Below are positions 7,910 to 16,868 of a stretch of DNA of 56,221 nucleotides, one piece after another. Made by a program: the position numbers and the translations under genes. Numbering within the stretch: position 1 is the stretch's first letter; every line of letters begins with the position of its first letter. The stretch is from Flavobacteriaceae bacterium (GTDB lineage: Bacteria; Bacteroidota; Bacteroidia; Flavobacteriales; Flavobacteriaceae). The stretch is from the NCBI GenBank assembly GCA_013043685.1, contig JABDNT010000061.1, forward strand, positions 1-56,221, in the 5' to 3' direction. The notes beneath the pieces were generated by a model that had not been told where the DNA came from, did not search any database, and saw nothing but the letters and a program-made list of their open reading frames with translations.

Positions 7910-9603
7910 TGGCACGAAAACAGAATCATACGGTCAATCTTGTATTGCTTATTGTTGCTATCATTCTACTGAATGTACTTGGCAATTTCGTATACAAACG
8001 TTTCGATCTCACACAGGATAAAAGATACACGCTCTCAGAAGCTGCCAAAGAAACAATTGCCGATGTTGACTCTCCTGTGGTAATCGATGTTTTTCTGAAA
8101 GGAAAGTTTCCCGCCGAATTCAGAAGGTTACAACAGGAAACCAGACAACTGCTGGAAGAGTTTTCGGATTACAATTCAAACATCAGGTACAAGTTTATTG
8201 ATCCGATAGAGACCGAAGAAAATCGGGAAGCCATACAGGTTCAGATGCGTGATTTCGGACTAACGGCGGCCCAGGTGGAAGTCCAGGAAGGTGGTAAAAT
8301 AAGCACGGAACTGGTGTACCCATGGGCCCTGGCTTATTACAATGATAAAACCGTTAAGATCCCCCTGCTTAAAAACCAGTTGGGAACCACTCCCGAAGAA
8401 CGTGTGAATAATTCTATTCAGAACCTCGAATATGCTTTTGCGGATGGATTTAGCAAACTCGCAAAGCCTAAACGCAGGAAAGTAGCCGTTCTGAAGGGCA
8501 ATGGAGAATTGGACGATCGATTTGTGGCCGATTTCTTTAGTACCCTTCGTGATTATTATTTTATTGCACCGTTCACTTTAGATTCGGCAGCAGTGGCTCC
8601 TCAAAAGACTTTGACACAATTGAATGAATTCGACCTGATCGTTGCTGCTTCCCCTACTCAACCTTTCTCGGACCAAGAGAAATATATACTAGATCAATAT
8701 ACTATGAACGGTGGATCATCCCTCTGGCTTGTGGACGCCACCGAAAACAGGGTCGATACCTTGAGTGGAAAGACCTTTGCGTTTGGGAAGGACCTCAATC
8801 TCAACGACTTCTTCTTCAAATACGGTATCCGTATTAATCCGAATCTGGTAAAGGATATCTACGCCGCGCCAATAGTACTGGCTAGTGGTAATGAACGGGA
8901 ATCCCAGTATAACCGCTATCCCTGGTTCTATAATCCACTGAGCAGTTCGGCCAATAATCATCCGGTAGTTACAAATATAGAAGCGGTGAAGTTTGAATAC
9001 GCGAGTGCCATTGATACTCTTCCAAATAATATCAGGAAAACAGTTTTACTAAGCTCCTCTCCTATCACCAGTATCATAGGTTTACCTGCGGAAATTAATA
9101 TTGATAAAGAGATCCCGGAAAATCTAAAGGTCATCAATGAAGGACCGGATCCTTCAAAGTTTACTGCCGGTGAAACGCCCTTAGCAGTGTTGCTGGAAGG
9201 CGAATTCACATCGGTATTTAACAATAGGGTAAAACCATTTTCATATCCGGAAGATAAGACATCGTCGGTATCAACTAAAATGCTGGTCGTTAGCGATGGG
9301 GATGTAATACGGAATCAACTTGACAGAGGCCGGCCACTGGAATTAGGATTTGACAAATGGACACAATCCTTCTATGGAAACAAGGAATTCCTTCTGAACG
9401 CGGTAAATTACCTGCTTGATGATAGCGGACTTATAAACATTCGAACGAAAGAAATTGCGATCCCATTTCTCGATCCTCAAAAAACCTCGGAAAAAAGAAG
9501 CTCCTGGCAGATTATAAACTTATTGCTACCATTGGGCTTATTGGCTATTTTCGGATTCATCTTTCAATACATTCGAAAAAGAAAATATCGCCAGGGTTCA
9601 TAG
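7909..9603 (+). CDS. gldG: Gliding motility-associated ABC transporter component GldG
   Basis: A 564-residue protein with an N-terminal membrane anchor (about residues 8-26), a large extracytoplasmic domain and a C-terminal membrane span (about 532-552) followed by a basic tail. FDLTQDKRYTLSEAAK near residue 32 is the standard opening of the GldG / ABC-type uncharacterised family. The ATG at 7909 overlaps the gldF stop; an in-frame TTG one codon earlier is less likely. The gene order gldF-gldG-dnaN is common in Flavobacteriaceae. It is the last gene of its operon, since dnaN follows after 125 bases with its own promoter-like box. Confidence 0.93.
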   Translation: MARKQNHTVNLVLLIVAIILLNVLGNFVYKRFDLTQDKRYTLSEAAKETIADVDSPVVIDVFLKGKFPAEFRRLQQETRQLLEEFSDYNSNIRYKFIDPIETEENREAIQVQMRDFGLTAAQVEVQEGGKISTELVYPWALAYYNDKTVKIPLLKNQLGTTPEERVNNSIQNLEYAFADGFSKLAKPKRRKVAVLKGNGELDDRFVADFFSTLRDYYFIAPFTLDSAAVAPQKTLTQLNEFDLIVAASPTQPFSDQEKYILDQYTMNGGSSLWLVDATENRVDTLSGKTFAFGKDLNLNDFFFKYGIRINPNLVKDIYAAPIVLASGNERESQYNRYPWFYNPLSSSANNHPVVTNIEAVKFEYASAIDTLPNNIRKTVLLSSSPITSIIGLPAEINIDKEIPENLKVINEGPDPSKFTAGETPLAVLLEGEFTSVFNNRVKPFSYPEDKTSSVSTKMLVVSDGDVIRNQLDRGRPLELGFDKWTQSFYGNKEFLLNAVNYLLDDSGLINIRTKEIAIPFLDPQKTSEKRSSWQIINLLLPLGLLAIFGFIFQYIRKRKYRQGS

Positions 9604-9658
9604 CGAATATCGGTCTAAAATGTTAATAAGTTTGTTTTAACGCCAAGCGCAATTAAAA

Positions 9659-9666
9659 TATATTTG
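9659..9666 (+). promoter_or_regulatory. -7 box (TATATTTG) for dnaN
   Basis: TATATTTG matches the TAnnTTTG consensus and is 62 bases before the dnaN ATG. A TTTG at 9631-9634 could be the -33 element; the spacer is 24 bases, slightly long for the reported range. The region between gldG and dnaN contains no ORF. Confidence 0.5.
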
Positions 9667-9728
9667 TAAATAGGCGAAATGAGGCATTTTGCCTTTAAAA
9701 AATTCAACCTAGAAAGACAAACCGAAGA

Positions 9729-10847
9729 ATGAAATTTATTGTATCGAGTTCTTATTTATTGAAGCAGCTGCAAGTATTAGGCGGCATTATAAACACTAAC
9801 AATACACTGCCTATTTTAGATAATTTCCTGTTCGACCTTGACGGTAATTCACTTAGCGTCTCCGCTTCAGACCTGGAAACAACCATATCTTCAAGATTAG
9901 AAGTTGAAAGCAGTGAAAAAGGAAGCGTTTGTATACCTGCACGGTTATTACTCGACACCTTAAAAACTTTTCCGGAGCAGCCGTTAACGTTCACTGTAGA
10001 GGATAATAACACCGTAGAGATAAGCAGTAACCATGGAAAATACGCCCTGGCCTACGCCAGCGGTGAAGAGTTTCCAAGTCCGGTAGAGTTAAAAGACCCG
10101 TCTTCTACAACCATACAGGGTGATATTTTGGCAAATGCGATCAGCAAAACGATATTCGCAAGTGGTAATGATGATCTGAGACCAGTAATGAGCGGTGTTT
10201 TCTTTCAATTCTCAACAGACGACCTCACTTTCGTCGCCACCGATGCACATAAGCTGGTAAAATATTCAAGAGGCGATGTTAGCGCTTCTCAGAATGCAGA
10301 GTTCATTATGCCTAAAAAACCCTTGAACTTATTAAAGAGCATCCTGGCTGGTAGCGAAGATGATGTGGTGGTTGAGTACAATGAGAGCAATGCAAAATTT
10401 AGCTTCAACAGCACCGAGATGGTATGTCGCCTCATCGATGGAAAATATCCAAATTACGAAGCGGTAATTCCGAAGGAGAATCCGAATAAACTCACTATCG
10501 ACCGAATGCAATTTTTAAATTCTGTACGCAGGGTGAGTATATTCAGTAATAAGACAACTCACCAGATACGACTTAAGATCGCGGGAGCCGAATTGAATAT
10601 TTCAGCAGAAGATATCGATTACAGCAATAAGGCAGAAGAGCGATTAACATGCGACTACCAGGGAGATGATATGCAAATTGGATTTAATTCAAGATTCCTT
10701 ACGGAAATGCTGAACAATCTCTCCAGTGAAAATGTGTCCCTTGAAATGTCACTGCCAAATCGGGCCGGTATATTGACCCCGGTGGACGGACTAGACGAAG
10801 GAGAACAGGTGACTATGCTGGTGATGCCGGTAATGCTGAATAATTAG
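9729..10847 (+). CDS. dnaN: DNA polymerase III beta sliding clamp
   Basis: A 372-residue beta clamp of normal length, with three similar domains. Recognisable features are MKFIVSSSYLLKQLQVLGG at the start, NTLPILDNFLFDL, ARLLLDTLKTFP, SGVFFQF, FVATDAHKLVKY, the LIDGKYPNYEAVIP block and the closing MLVMPVMLNN (family end M(P)(M/V)R/L). The ring-shaped dimer tethers the replicative polymerase to DNA. It is monocistronic here; the next gene is convergent, 144 bases away. Confidence 0.97.
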   Translation: MKFIVSSSYLLKQLQVLGGIINTNNTLPILDNFLFDLDGNSLSVSASDLETTISSRLEVESSEKGSVCIPARLLLDTLKTFPEQPLTFTVEDNNTVEISSNHGKYALAYASGEEFPSPVELKDPSSTTIQGDILANAISKTIFASGNDDLRPVMSGVFFQFSTDDLTFVATDAHKLVKYSRGDVSASQNAEFIMPKKPLNLLKSILAGSEDDVVVEYNESNAKFSFNSTEMVCRLIDGKYPNYEAVIPKENPNKLTIDRMQFLNSVRRVSIFSNKTTHQIRLKIAGAELNISAEDIDYSNKAEERLTCDYQGDDMQIGFNSRFLTEMLNNLSSENVSLEMSLPNRAGILTPVDGLDEGEQVTMLVMPVMLNN

Positions 10848-10991
10848 TAGGGAGTCGATAGTCTGTATTCCGAAGCGATGCCCGGTGCTTCCAGAAGGTT
10901 CAGGAGTGTTACCTTTAGCTGAGTCCAATGGTAGGAAGTCAGTAGTGAAGAAAATTGAGACGGAATTTTAAAGCAGGTATCCTGGCAATTT

Positions 10992-12518
10992 TTAGAATGG
11001 ACTGTCCACCTGTTCCACTATCTCAGCCCAAAAACTATTGAATGATGATCTTGGTTTACTGCATAGGTACACCGTAGTTCCATATTCACGTGCATTCATG
11101 TTCGATATGCTGCCAATCTCCTCAATCTCAGCAAAGAGATTTCTTACATTTTCTCCCATTTCATCATTGATGTAGACCAAATATTCAATATCCGGATCGA
11201 ACTGCTTTGGAATCCAGTAGAAAAAACTCTCATGAAAGCTAACTGCTTCGGGTAGGTCGTACTTTTTACCAATTACCGCTATGGCACCTGCCTGTCCGTA
11301 ATTCGAACCGTAGATGATCGCTTTGGCCCTTTCATTTTCAGGAATCATATTGTATGCTTCATTCGTAATTTTAGTAAGCTCTTCCCACCCCAGCTGATCT
11401 GCATAATCCTGAGGTAGAGAGTGAATAGTTCCATCTTCAAAACGGCGACCTATCTCCATTCCGTAGTCCTCTTCAAGATCCTTAAAATACGCGACAAGCC
11501 CAGCCTCGCTGTAAATGGGCAAGCCCATAGGCAGAAGCGGTAGTGTTATTAAAACAATCAGAGCAGGAATAACTAACCTCAGGAAGTTGTTTTTTATCAC
11601 CTTTTCTACTGCTACGCAACCAGCTGCTATGAGAACAGGAAAAACCCCCATGGTATAATAGCTTTTCCCGCGTAAAATGAATAAAACCGAAACTACAATC
11701 AAAGCACTTAATGCGAGATACCTGTATTTCGATTTACGCATCGCATAGATGATACCTGCCAATAATATAAAAAACACAGAGAAGGTCATTAAAAGCTGGT
11801 CCATTAAGAAATCAACACGGTCTACATGGACAAGTTGATTGTCGTTCAGAGCCGTCATATGACCGATTACGGGGAAATCATTGGCTATTTGCCAGGCCAA
11901 ATTCGGTAAGAAGATCAGAAATGCAATTAAGATTCCATAATAAAGGAATCTCTCCCGAAATATTTTTCTATGAGGAGAAAATAATAATGAAATAATTAGT
12001 GCGAAAAACAGTACCCCTATTAAGTATTTATTCAATAATGCAATACCGGCCACGATTCCAAGAAACAAAAGATATTTCCTTTCTTCTGAATTAATATATC
12101 GAATTGTATAAAAGAGTAATAATGTCCATAGAAACAGGTCGATAGGCACTGGTTGAAACAAATGGAAGGCTCTTAAACCAACCGGCAACATAACAATAGA
12201 TATTGCCGTTATGATTTGTGCATATGTGCCGCCGTTCAATTCCCTGGCGATATTGGCCGAAACAAGGACCAATGCACCTCCCAATATTGCGGGAAACAAC
12301 TTCACCGCGAACAGGGAATGCCCAACGAGAGATTGCATTACCGTAGCCACCCAACCAATTAATGGTGGCACCGTCGCATAGCCGAAGTCAGGATGATTTC
12401 CCAGTGCGAAATACAAAAGCTCATCACGATGATACTCAAGATTATTAATGGCGTAGAGATGAATTGCAATATTGAATAGCGCAATTCCGTAAATAATGAA
12501 TCTACTGCTGAATTTCAT
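10992..12518 (-). CDS. Glycosyltransferase family 39 membrane protein (ArnT/PMT-like)
   Basis: A 508-residue protein with about ten membrane spans. After the first span comes YHRDELLYFALGNHPDFGYATVPP, with the acidic pair DE in the first periplasmic loop that marks GT39/GT83-like transferases using polyprenyl-phosphate sugars. The C-terminal third (from about residue 345) is a soluble periplasmic domain. Such enzymes add a sugar to a lipid or protein outside the inner membrane; the acceptor is unknown. It stands alone between dnaN (convergent) and the DUF4870 operon, whose hairpin lies just upstream of its promoter region. The 170 bases before its start hold no clear -7 box. Confidence 0.8.
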   Translation of the reverse strand: MKFSSRFIIYGIALFNIAIHLYAINNLEYHRDELLYFALGNHPDFGYATVPPLIGWVATVMQSLVGHSLFAVKLFPAILGGALVLVSANIARELNGGTYAQIITAISIVMLPVGLRAFHLFQPVPIDLFLWTLLLFYTIRYINSEERKYLLFLGIVAGIALLNKYLIGVLFFALIISLLFSPHRKIFRERFLYYGILIAFLIFLPNLAWQIANDFPVIGHMTALNDNQLVHVDRVDFLMDQLLMTFSVFFILLAGIIYAMRKSKYRYLALSALIVVSVLFILRGKSYYTMGVFPVLIAAGCVAVEKVIKNNFLRLVIPALIVLITLPLLPMGLPIYSEAGLVAYFKDLEEDYGMEIGRRFEDGTIHSLPQDYADQLGWEELTKITNEAYNMIPENERAKAIIYGSNYGQAGAIAVIGKKYDLPEAVSFHESFFYWIPKQFDPDIEYLVYINDEMGENVRNLFAEIEEIGSISNMNAREYGTTVYLCSKPRSSFNSFWAEIVEQVDSPF

Positions 12519-12628
12519 TCTAAATTGGTTAGTTATACAATAGTATCCCTTCTGCTATGCAGGTGATACTAAAGGTATGCATAATCACGTGAATTGAGCA
12601 TTTCGTTCCATGTTTGCTTAAAACTTCA

Positions 12629-12653
12629 AACCCTATCCAATTGGGACAGGGTT
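12629..12653 (-). terminator. Hairpin downstream of the DUF4870 operon
   Basis: An inverted repeat with arms AACCCT (12629-12634) and AGGGTT (12648-12653), extended after one mismatch by three further pairs around an AATTG loop. It lies 36 bases downstream of the 33-residue ORF on the minus strand. The following minus-strand sequence, TGAAGTTTTAAG, is only weakly T-rich, so termination efficiency is uncertain. Confidence 0.45.
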
Positions 12654-12688
12654 CTGTAATTAAATTTCGTACATGTAATTATCCAGCA

Positions 12689-12790
12689 TTAATTGTCGTC
12701 CAGAGATCGCCAGTTGTCTTTCTTGAAAACACCGGCAAAACAGAGCGTACACAATACAAATGCCACACCTAAAATTGTCCACCAAAACAT
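12689..12790 (-). CDS. Small single-span membrane protein, 33 residues
   Basis: An ORF of 33 codons reading MFWWTILGVAFVLCTLCFAG followed by VFKKDNWRSLDDN. It is one hydrophobic helix (about residues 3-20) with a short, charged, probably cytoplasmic tail containing KK, which fits an N-out/C-in or positive-inside orientation. The ATG lies one base after the DUF4870 stop (TAATATG), so translation coupling is likely, and a hairpin follows. Codon choice resembles neighbours. I do not recognise the family. The position and membrane topology suggest it accompanies the DUF4870 protein, but this is inference. Confidence 0.55.
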   Translation of the reverse strand: MFWWTILGVAFVLCTLCFAGVFKKDNWRSLDDN

Positions 12791-12791
12791 A

Positions 12792-13154
12792 TTATGAAAT
12801 AAATCTTATGGTCCCAAAATAAGTGGGCGATTCACCATTACCCGCTCTCACTGCATTTACTATCGGGATAATAAATCCAACGAGCCCTACATAGATCAAG
12901 CCCAAAATTCCTAGTCCAAGAAGAAAAATTCCTGGGATACTAATGATTGTGATCAGTATTAAGGTTAATTGAAAATTTACAACAGCCTTTCCATGCTCAT
13001 CCATTCCTGCTACTTTATCCTTTTGTGTTAACCAAAGAATAAGCGGTACTACAAGACCACCAAAGCCTGTTATATAATATAGGAGTTGTGACAAATGCGT
13101 AACGACCAGTAAATTATTGTCGATGCGTTTCCCACTATGATTAATTACTTCCAT
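12792..13154 (-). CDS. DUF4870 (Tic20-like) membrane protein
   Basis: A 120-residue protein with three to four membrane spans. The pattern LSQLLYYITGFGGLVVPLILWLTQKD, then DEHGKAVVNFQLT and a final GFIIPIVNAVRAGNGE is typical of DUF4870, which is related in fold to Tic20. The biochemical function is not known. It is the first gene of a two-gene unit with the 33-residue ORF, and is divergent from mnmE with 86 bases between the starts. Confidence 0.85.
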   Translation of the reverse strand: MEVINHSGKRIDNNLLVVTHLSQLLYYITGFGGLVVPLILWLTQKDKVAGMDEHGKAVVNFQLTLILITIISIPGIFLLGLGILGLIYVGLVGFIIPIVNAVRAGNGESPTYFGTIRFIS

Positions 13155-13226
13155 TTTCGATTGATTTAGAGGTTGCCTTTATATGACTTCAATTATTTTG
13201 AAATGTTACAGCAATTAAGTTATTCG

Positions 13227-13234
13227 TATTTTTG
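13227..13234 (+). promoter_or_regulatory. -7 box (TATTTTTG) for mnmE
   Basis: TATTTTTG matches TAnnTTTG and ends 6 bases before the mnmE ATG at 13241. With a start site 4-7 bases after the box the mRNA would have almost no leader. This also argues against the in-frame TTG at 13232, which lies inside the box, as the real start. Confidence 0.55.
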
Positions 13235-13240
13235 CAACCT

Positions 13241-14656
13241 ATGACGCATGAGGATACTATAGTGGCATTGGCAACTCCTGCAGGTGCAGGAGCCATCGCT
13301 GTAATTCGACTTTCCGGGCCGGAAGCGATCCATATTGGCTCTGTTATGTTCGAATCTGTTTCGGGTAAAGTATTGCAGGACCAGGCAACACATACCGTTC
13401 ATTTAGGACATATAAAAGATGATGGAAGGATAGTCGACGAAGTACTTGCCACTATTTTTAAGGATCCTCATAGTTATACCGGTGAGAATGTGGTGGAATT
13501 TTCATGTCACGGAAGTAATTATATTCAGCAGGAGATCATCCAGTTAGCGCTTCGGAAAGGATGCAGAATGGCGCAAGCCGGTGAATTTACGCTAAGAGCT
13601 TTCCTTCATGGAAAAATGGACCTTAGTCAGGCAGAAGCCGTAGCCGATCTTATTGCCAGTGATAGTGCTGCCTCCCATCAATTGGCCATTCAGCAAATGC
13701 GAGGCGGATTTTCGTCGGAAATAAAGCGACTTCGTGAAGAGTTGCTGAATTTTGCTTCATTGATAGAACTCGAATTGGATTTCGCCGAGGAAGATGTGGA
13801 ATTTGCCAACCGGGATGAATTTCAGAAACTAATTACGAGAATTCGCAATGTCCTCAAGCGACTAATCGATTCTTTTGCAACCGGAAATGTCCTTAAAAAT
13901 GGTATTCCAGTAGCCATCGTAGGGGAGCCAAATGTTGGGAAATCTACGTTGCTCAACGCACTTCTAAATGAAGAAAGGGCAATTGTAAGTGATATAGCCG
14001 GTACCACACGTGACACTATTGAAGATGAGATCACTATAGGTGGGATCGGTTTCCGTTTTATCGACACTGCGGGAATACGTGACACCAGTGACGTCATTGA
14101 GGGCCTTGGAATTCAAAAGACCTATGAGAAAATGGAACAGGCCCAGGTTGTGGTTTTTCTGCTAGAGGCTTCAAAGTTCATTAGCCAGGAGGAGGCACTC
14201 AAGTTAGAAATAGCAAAAATCCATAATAGATACCCTCAGAAAGCTATACTCATAATAGCTAATAAGGTGGACCAGGTTTCGGAAGAAGAAAGGAAGAAAA
14301 TAGAGAAAGAATTGAAAGTCGTTTCGAGCGATAGCGAGAAATCTCATGCCCTGGTGCTCTCGGCCAAAACAGGTGAAAACGTTGATCTTTTAAAGACTAC
14401 CCTGCTCGACTTTGTGAATACCGGTGCGCTGAGAAACAACGAAACCATAGTCACCAATTCCCGTCATTACGATGCTCTCTTGAAAGCCCTCCAAGAAATC
14501 GACAAGGTCCAGCAGGGGATTGATAACAACCTGAGTGGTGATCTGCTCGCCATAGACATCAGGCAGGCATTATATTACTTTGGTGAGATCACCGGGGAGA
14601 TATCTAATGATGAGCTGTTGGGTAATATCTTCGCTAATTTTTGTATTGGAAAGTAG
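13241..14656 (+). CDS. mnmE: tRNA uridine-5-carboxymethylaminomethyl modification GTPase
   Basis: A 471-residue MnmE (TrmE). The N-terminal tetrahydrofolate-binding domain opens with DTIVALATPAGAGAIAVIRLSG; the G domain has G1 GEPNVGKST, G2/G3 GTTRDT and DTAGIRDT, and G4 NKVD; the protein ends with the conserved CIGK, whose Cys is needed for function. MnmE works with MnmG to install the cmnm5 group on wobble uridine of tRNAs. The ATG at 13241 gives the usual N-terminus MTHEDTIVA; an in-frame TTG three codons earlier lies in the promoter. It is monocistronic. Confidence 0.97.
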   Translation: MTHEDTIVALATPAGAGAIAVIRLSGPEAIHIGSVMFESVSGKVLQDQATHTVHLGHIKDDGRIVDEVLATIFKDPHSYTGENVVEFSCHGSNYIQQEIIQLALRKGCRMAQAGEFTLRAFLHGKMDLSQAEAVADLIASDSAASHQLAIQQMRGGFSSEIKRLREELLNFASLIELELDFAEEDVEFANRDEFQKLITRIRNVLKRLIDSFATGNVLKNGIPVAIVGEPNVGKSTLLNALLNEERAIVSDIAGTTRDTIEDEITIGGIGFRFIDTAGIRDTSDVIEGLGIQKTYEKMEQAQVVVFLLEASKFISQEEALKLEIAKIHNRYPQKAILIIANKVDQVSEEERKKIEKELKVVSSDSEKSHALVLSAKTGENVDLLKTTLLDFVNTGALRNNETIVTNSRHYDALLKALQEIDKVQQGIDNNLSGDLLAIDIRQALYYFGEITGEISNDELLGNIFANFCIGK

Positions 14657-14748
14657 TTTATTTATTTAAAACTGTAAAATTCAGGTAAAACCCTTATTGC
14701 ACGTATTTCTAATCTTGCTAACTTGTTGGAAAATTAAAACTTACGCAC

Positions 14749-16065
14749 ATGTATACAAATAATATCATGCTTACAGGTTACTGGGAGCCTACCAACGAAA
14801 TGCTTCGGCCATTCAGTAAAAACAGGGCGCTGAACCCAACAGGATGGATCGGTCGGAATTGGGATAATAGTGGATTCAATGTTTATGCATTTTTTCCTGA
14901 ATTTGATGATGACAGTGACGGAAAAGGAGTCGGTATTGGTGACCTTACTGTTGATTACCAGGATACCCTCAATGATTTTTACAGGCTGGTAAAACAACTA
15001 AATCCATGTGCCATCATCTCGTTCAGTAGAGATCGTGAACATCATGGGTGGACGGTAGAAACTGCTGCAAAGGTATACCCATATATTCAATGGGCCGCGG
15101 AGAATGCGATCATGCCAGACGACGAGAGATTGGAACCGCCCTATCGACCCAGGCATTTAAGATGGGATCCTATATATCCTCCGGATGACTCCGGACCTAG
15201 CGGCTGGCGTGGAGCCCCCATCGAAAACATATTGGGGTTAGGTACTCCTAATACAATATTTAACAGCACCTTACCCATAGACAATATTAACAGAATGATC
15301 GACGCAAGTCGCCTGTACCCAGCGCGTCTTTTTTCAAATCCACAGGAATTTGATCGTATTGGTAATCAATTCCTGTCCAATTTTATTGCTTGCCTGGTAA
15401 TGAAATACCAGGAAGATCACCTGATAGGTTCGGAAGGCTTCGAGTGCGGAGCCGCAGGGCATGTACATGTTGGGGGTATGGTTACTCCTGAAGACGGAAC
15501 TATAGGTACGAATATCACACTTAAAGAAACCATAAAGGTATTGAGAGAGCGATTGCCTTTTACCTTTGTCACCAGATTCAGAATTACTTTTCACACGGCA
15601 GAGATATTGGCGAATTCAGATTCGGCCGCATCAGTAAGGGTATGCATTAAGAGAGATGGAGCTCCATTAGCAGCCAAGCGAATAAATACTTCCGGAGGAG
15701 ATCTGACTCAGGGAGCCAGTACCAATGTTGAGTTCTCATTTCGCAGCTTTCGGATGGATCCCGAGAATCCGGATGGATTGGATTTAGCAGGCAGCGGGGT
15801 TGGAGGTGGTGTTGAATTCTTTAATGGTATTTTTGGAAAATTCAGTATCGAATTGCAAATTGAAGGACAGGACGACTGGATCGTAGATGAAGTAATATTG
15901 GAAATCAAAGAACTATTCCATACCTCTTCAGCGGGAAGACTGGAACCTTTATACAGGGTAAGTGATTGGAAAACTGCCGGGAAGTGGCGTCAATTAAAAC
16001 GTTTAAGTACAAACACAAGAATGCGCGGACTGCCAGCAAGATCCAGGGTCGAGTTTAAACTTTAA
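14749..16065 (+). CDS. Pyroglutamyl-peptidase I-like (C15 fold) protein with extra C-terminal domain
   Basis: A 438-residue protein without signal peptide or membrane span. The first part resembles peptidase C15: MLTGYWEPTNEM at residues 7-18 replaces the usual TGFEPFGG opening, and LSNFIACLVMKY (209-220) followed by AAGHVHVG (235-242) resembles the Cys block and the IHVP block. The likely catalytic residues are Cys215 and His240, spaced 25 apart against 24 in classical enzymes, with Glu104 (WTVE) as a possible third. A second region (about 270-390) is beta-rich, includes VRVCIKRDG, and looks like a separate sandwich or PLAT-like domain; the end (390-438) is basic. Classical Pcp is only about 215 residues. 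The substrate is unknown. The gene is alone, with no clear -7 box. Confidence 0.5.
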   Translation: MYTNNIMLTGYWEPTNEMLRPFSKNRALNPTGWIGRNWDNSGFNVYAFFPEFDDDSDGKGVGIGDLTVDYQDTLNDFYRLVKQLNPCAIISFSRDREHHGWTVETAAKVYPYIQWAAENAIMPDDERLEPPYRPRHLRWDPIYPPDDSGPSGWRGAPIENILGLGTPNTIFNSTLPIDNINRMIDASRLYPARLFSNPQEFDRIGNQFLSNFIACLVMKYQEDHLIGSEGFECGAAGHVHVGGMVTPEDGTIGTNITLKETIKVLRERLPFTFVTRFRITFHTAEILANSDSAASVRVCIKRDGAPLAAKRINTSGGDLTQGASTNVEFSFRSFRMDPENPDGLDLAGSGVGGGVEFFNGIFGKFSIELQIEGQDDWIVDEVILEIKELFHTSSAGRLEPLYRVSDWKTAGKWRQLKRLSTNTRMRGLPARSRVEFKL

Positions 16066-16249
16066 TCACTTTATCTTTTTTGACGTAATCTGGATCTGGA
16101 TTTAATGGACTACATAGTTGTCATAAAAGGATACATTAAGAGATCAAATAGCAAAAAATTTGGTTAGTAATATGTACCCTTTTTGCACCTATATGATATT
16201 AAACTTCTTTTAGTAAAGGAAAATTATATTTTGTTTTGGAGAATGATTC

Positions 16250-16708
16250 CTATGCTACTCCCTGCATGGTAAGCAGTGTAGTTCCCCAGATAATAGCCGA
16301 AGACAAGAAGATACCGATAGCATTAGCAGTAAAAGCCTTTTTCTTTTCAATTTTAAATAAATAGGTAGCTATGCTTCCCGCATATACCCCGGTACCTGGC
16401 AACGGGATCATTACAAACAACAGTAGACCCCAGAACCCATACTTCTGGATTTTATTCCCAGAACCGGTTTTAGCCCGGCGGGCTACCCAGATGGCAGCTT
16501 TCTTATACCAGTTCCATCGCAGTAAATAATGATTCACATTATCGAGGAAGACCATCATTATCGGAAAGACGAGTAGGTTCGCTACAAAGCAAGCTATAAA
16601 GACAAGGTATATATTAAGCCCTTGCAGCATACCATATGGAATACCCACCTTCGCCTCACCAAAGGGAGAGACGCTCCATAACATTGCAATTAGAATTTCC
16701 TGAATCAT
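16250..16708 (-). CDS. COG2426 small membrane protein (putative small multidrug export family)
   Basis: A 152-residue protein with four to five membrane spans. SPFGEAKVGIPYGMLQGL near the start, KIQKYGFWGLLLFVMIPLPGTG in the middle and the final hydrophobic helix follow the COG2426/PF06695 pattern. The family is loosely related to DedA-type proteins; the name small multidrug export rests on little experimental work, so the function is open. It is preceded by a TATCTTTG box and is transcribed apart from the capsule locus, whose last gene ends 160 bases upstream. Confidence 0.82.
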   Translation of the reverse strand: MIQEILIAMLWSVSPFGEAKVGIPYGMLQGLNIYLVFIACFVANLLVFPIMMVFLDNVNHYLLRWNWYKKAAIWVARRAKTGSGNKIQKYGFWGLLLFVMIPLPGTGVYAGSIATYLFKIEKKKAFTANAIGIFLSSAIIWGTTLLTMQGVA

Positions 16709-16728
16709 CGGGGCTTGTAGAATGGTTG

Positions 16729-16736
16729 CAAAGATA
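16729..16736 (-). promoter_or_regulatory. -7 box (TATCTTTG) for the COG2426 gene
   Basis: On the minus strand TATCTTTG matches TAnnTTTG, 20 bases before the ATG at 16708. No TTG is present at the -33 distance. The 160-base gap around it contains nothing else recognisable. Confidence 0.45.
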
Positions 16737-16868
16737 ACGTTCTATTAGATGTCTTGGTACATTGTTTTTCATAAATAAAACCAAAATTCCTGTGAATGAC
16801 CTAAGATATCTGGAAAAGCATCTATTCAGAAATAGAAAGGAGTTTCATGATCTCGGATGCAAATGACT

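Noticed and set aside
13232-13240. TTG start for mnmE three codons upstream
   Set aside because: The TTG is part of the TATTTTTG box and the ATG at 13241 gives the usual MnmE N-terminus.
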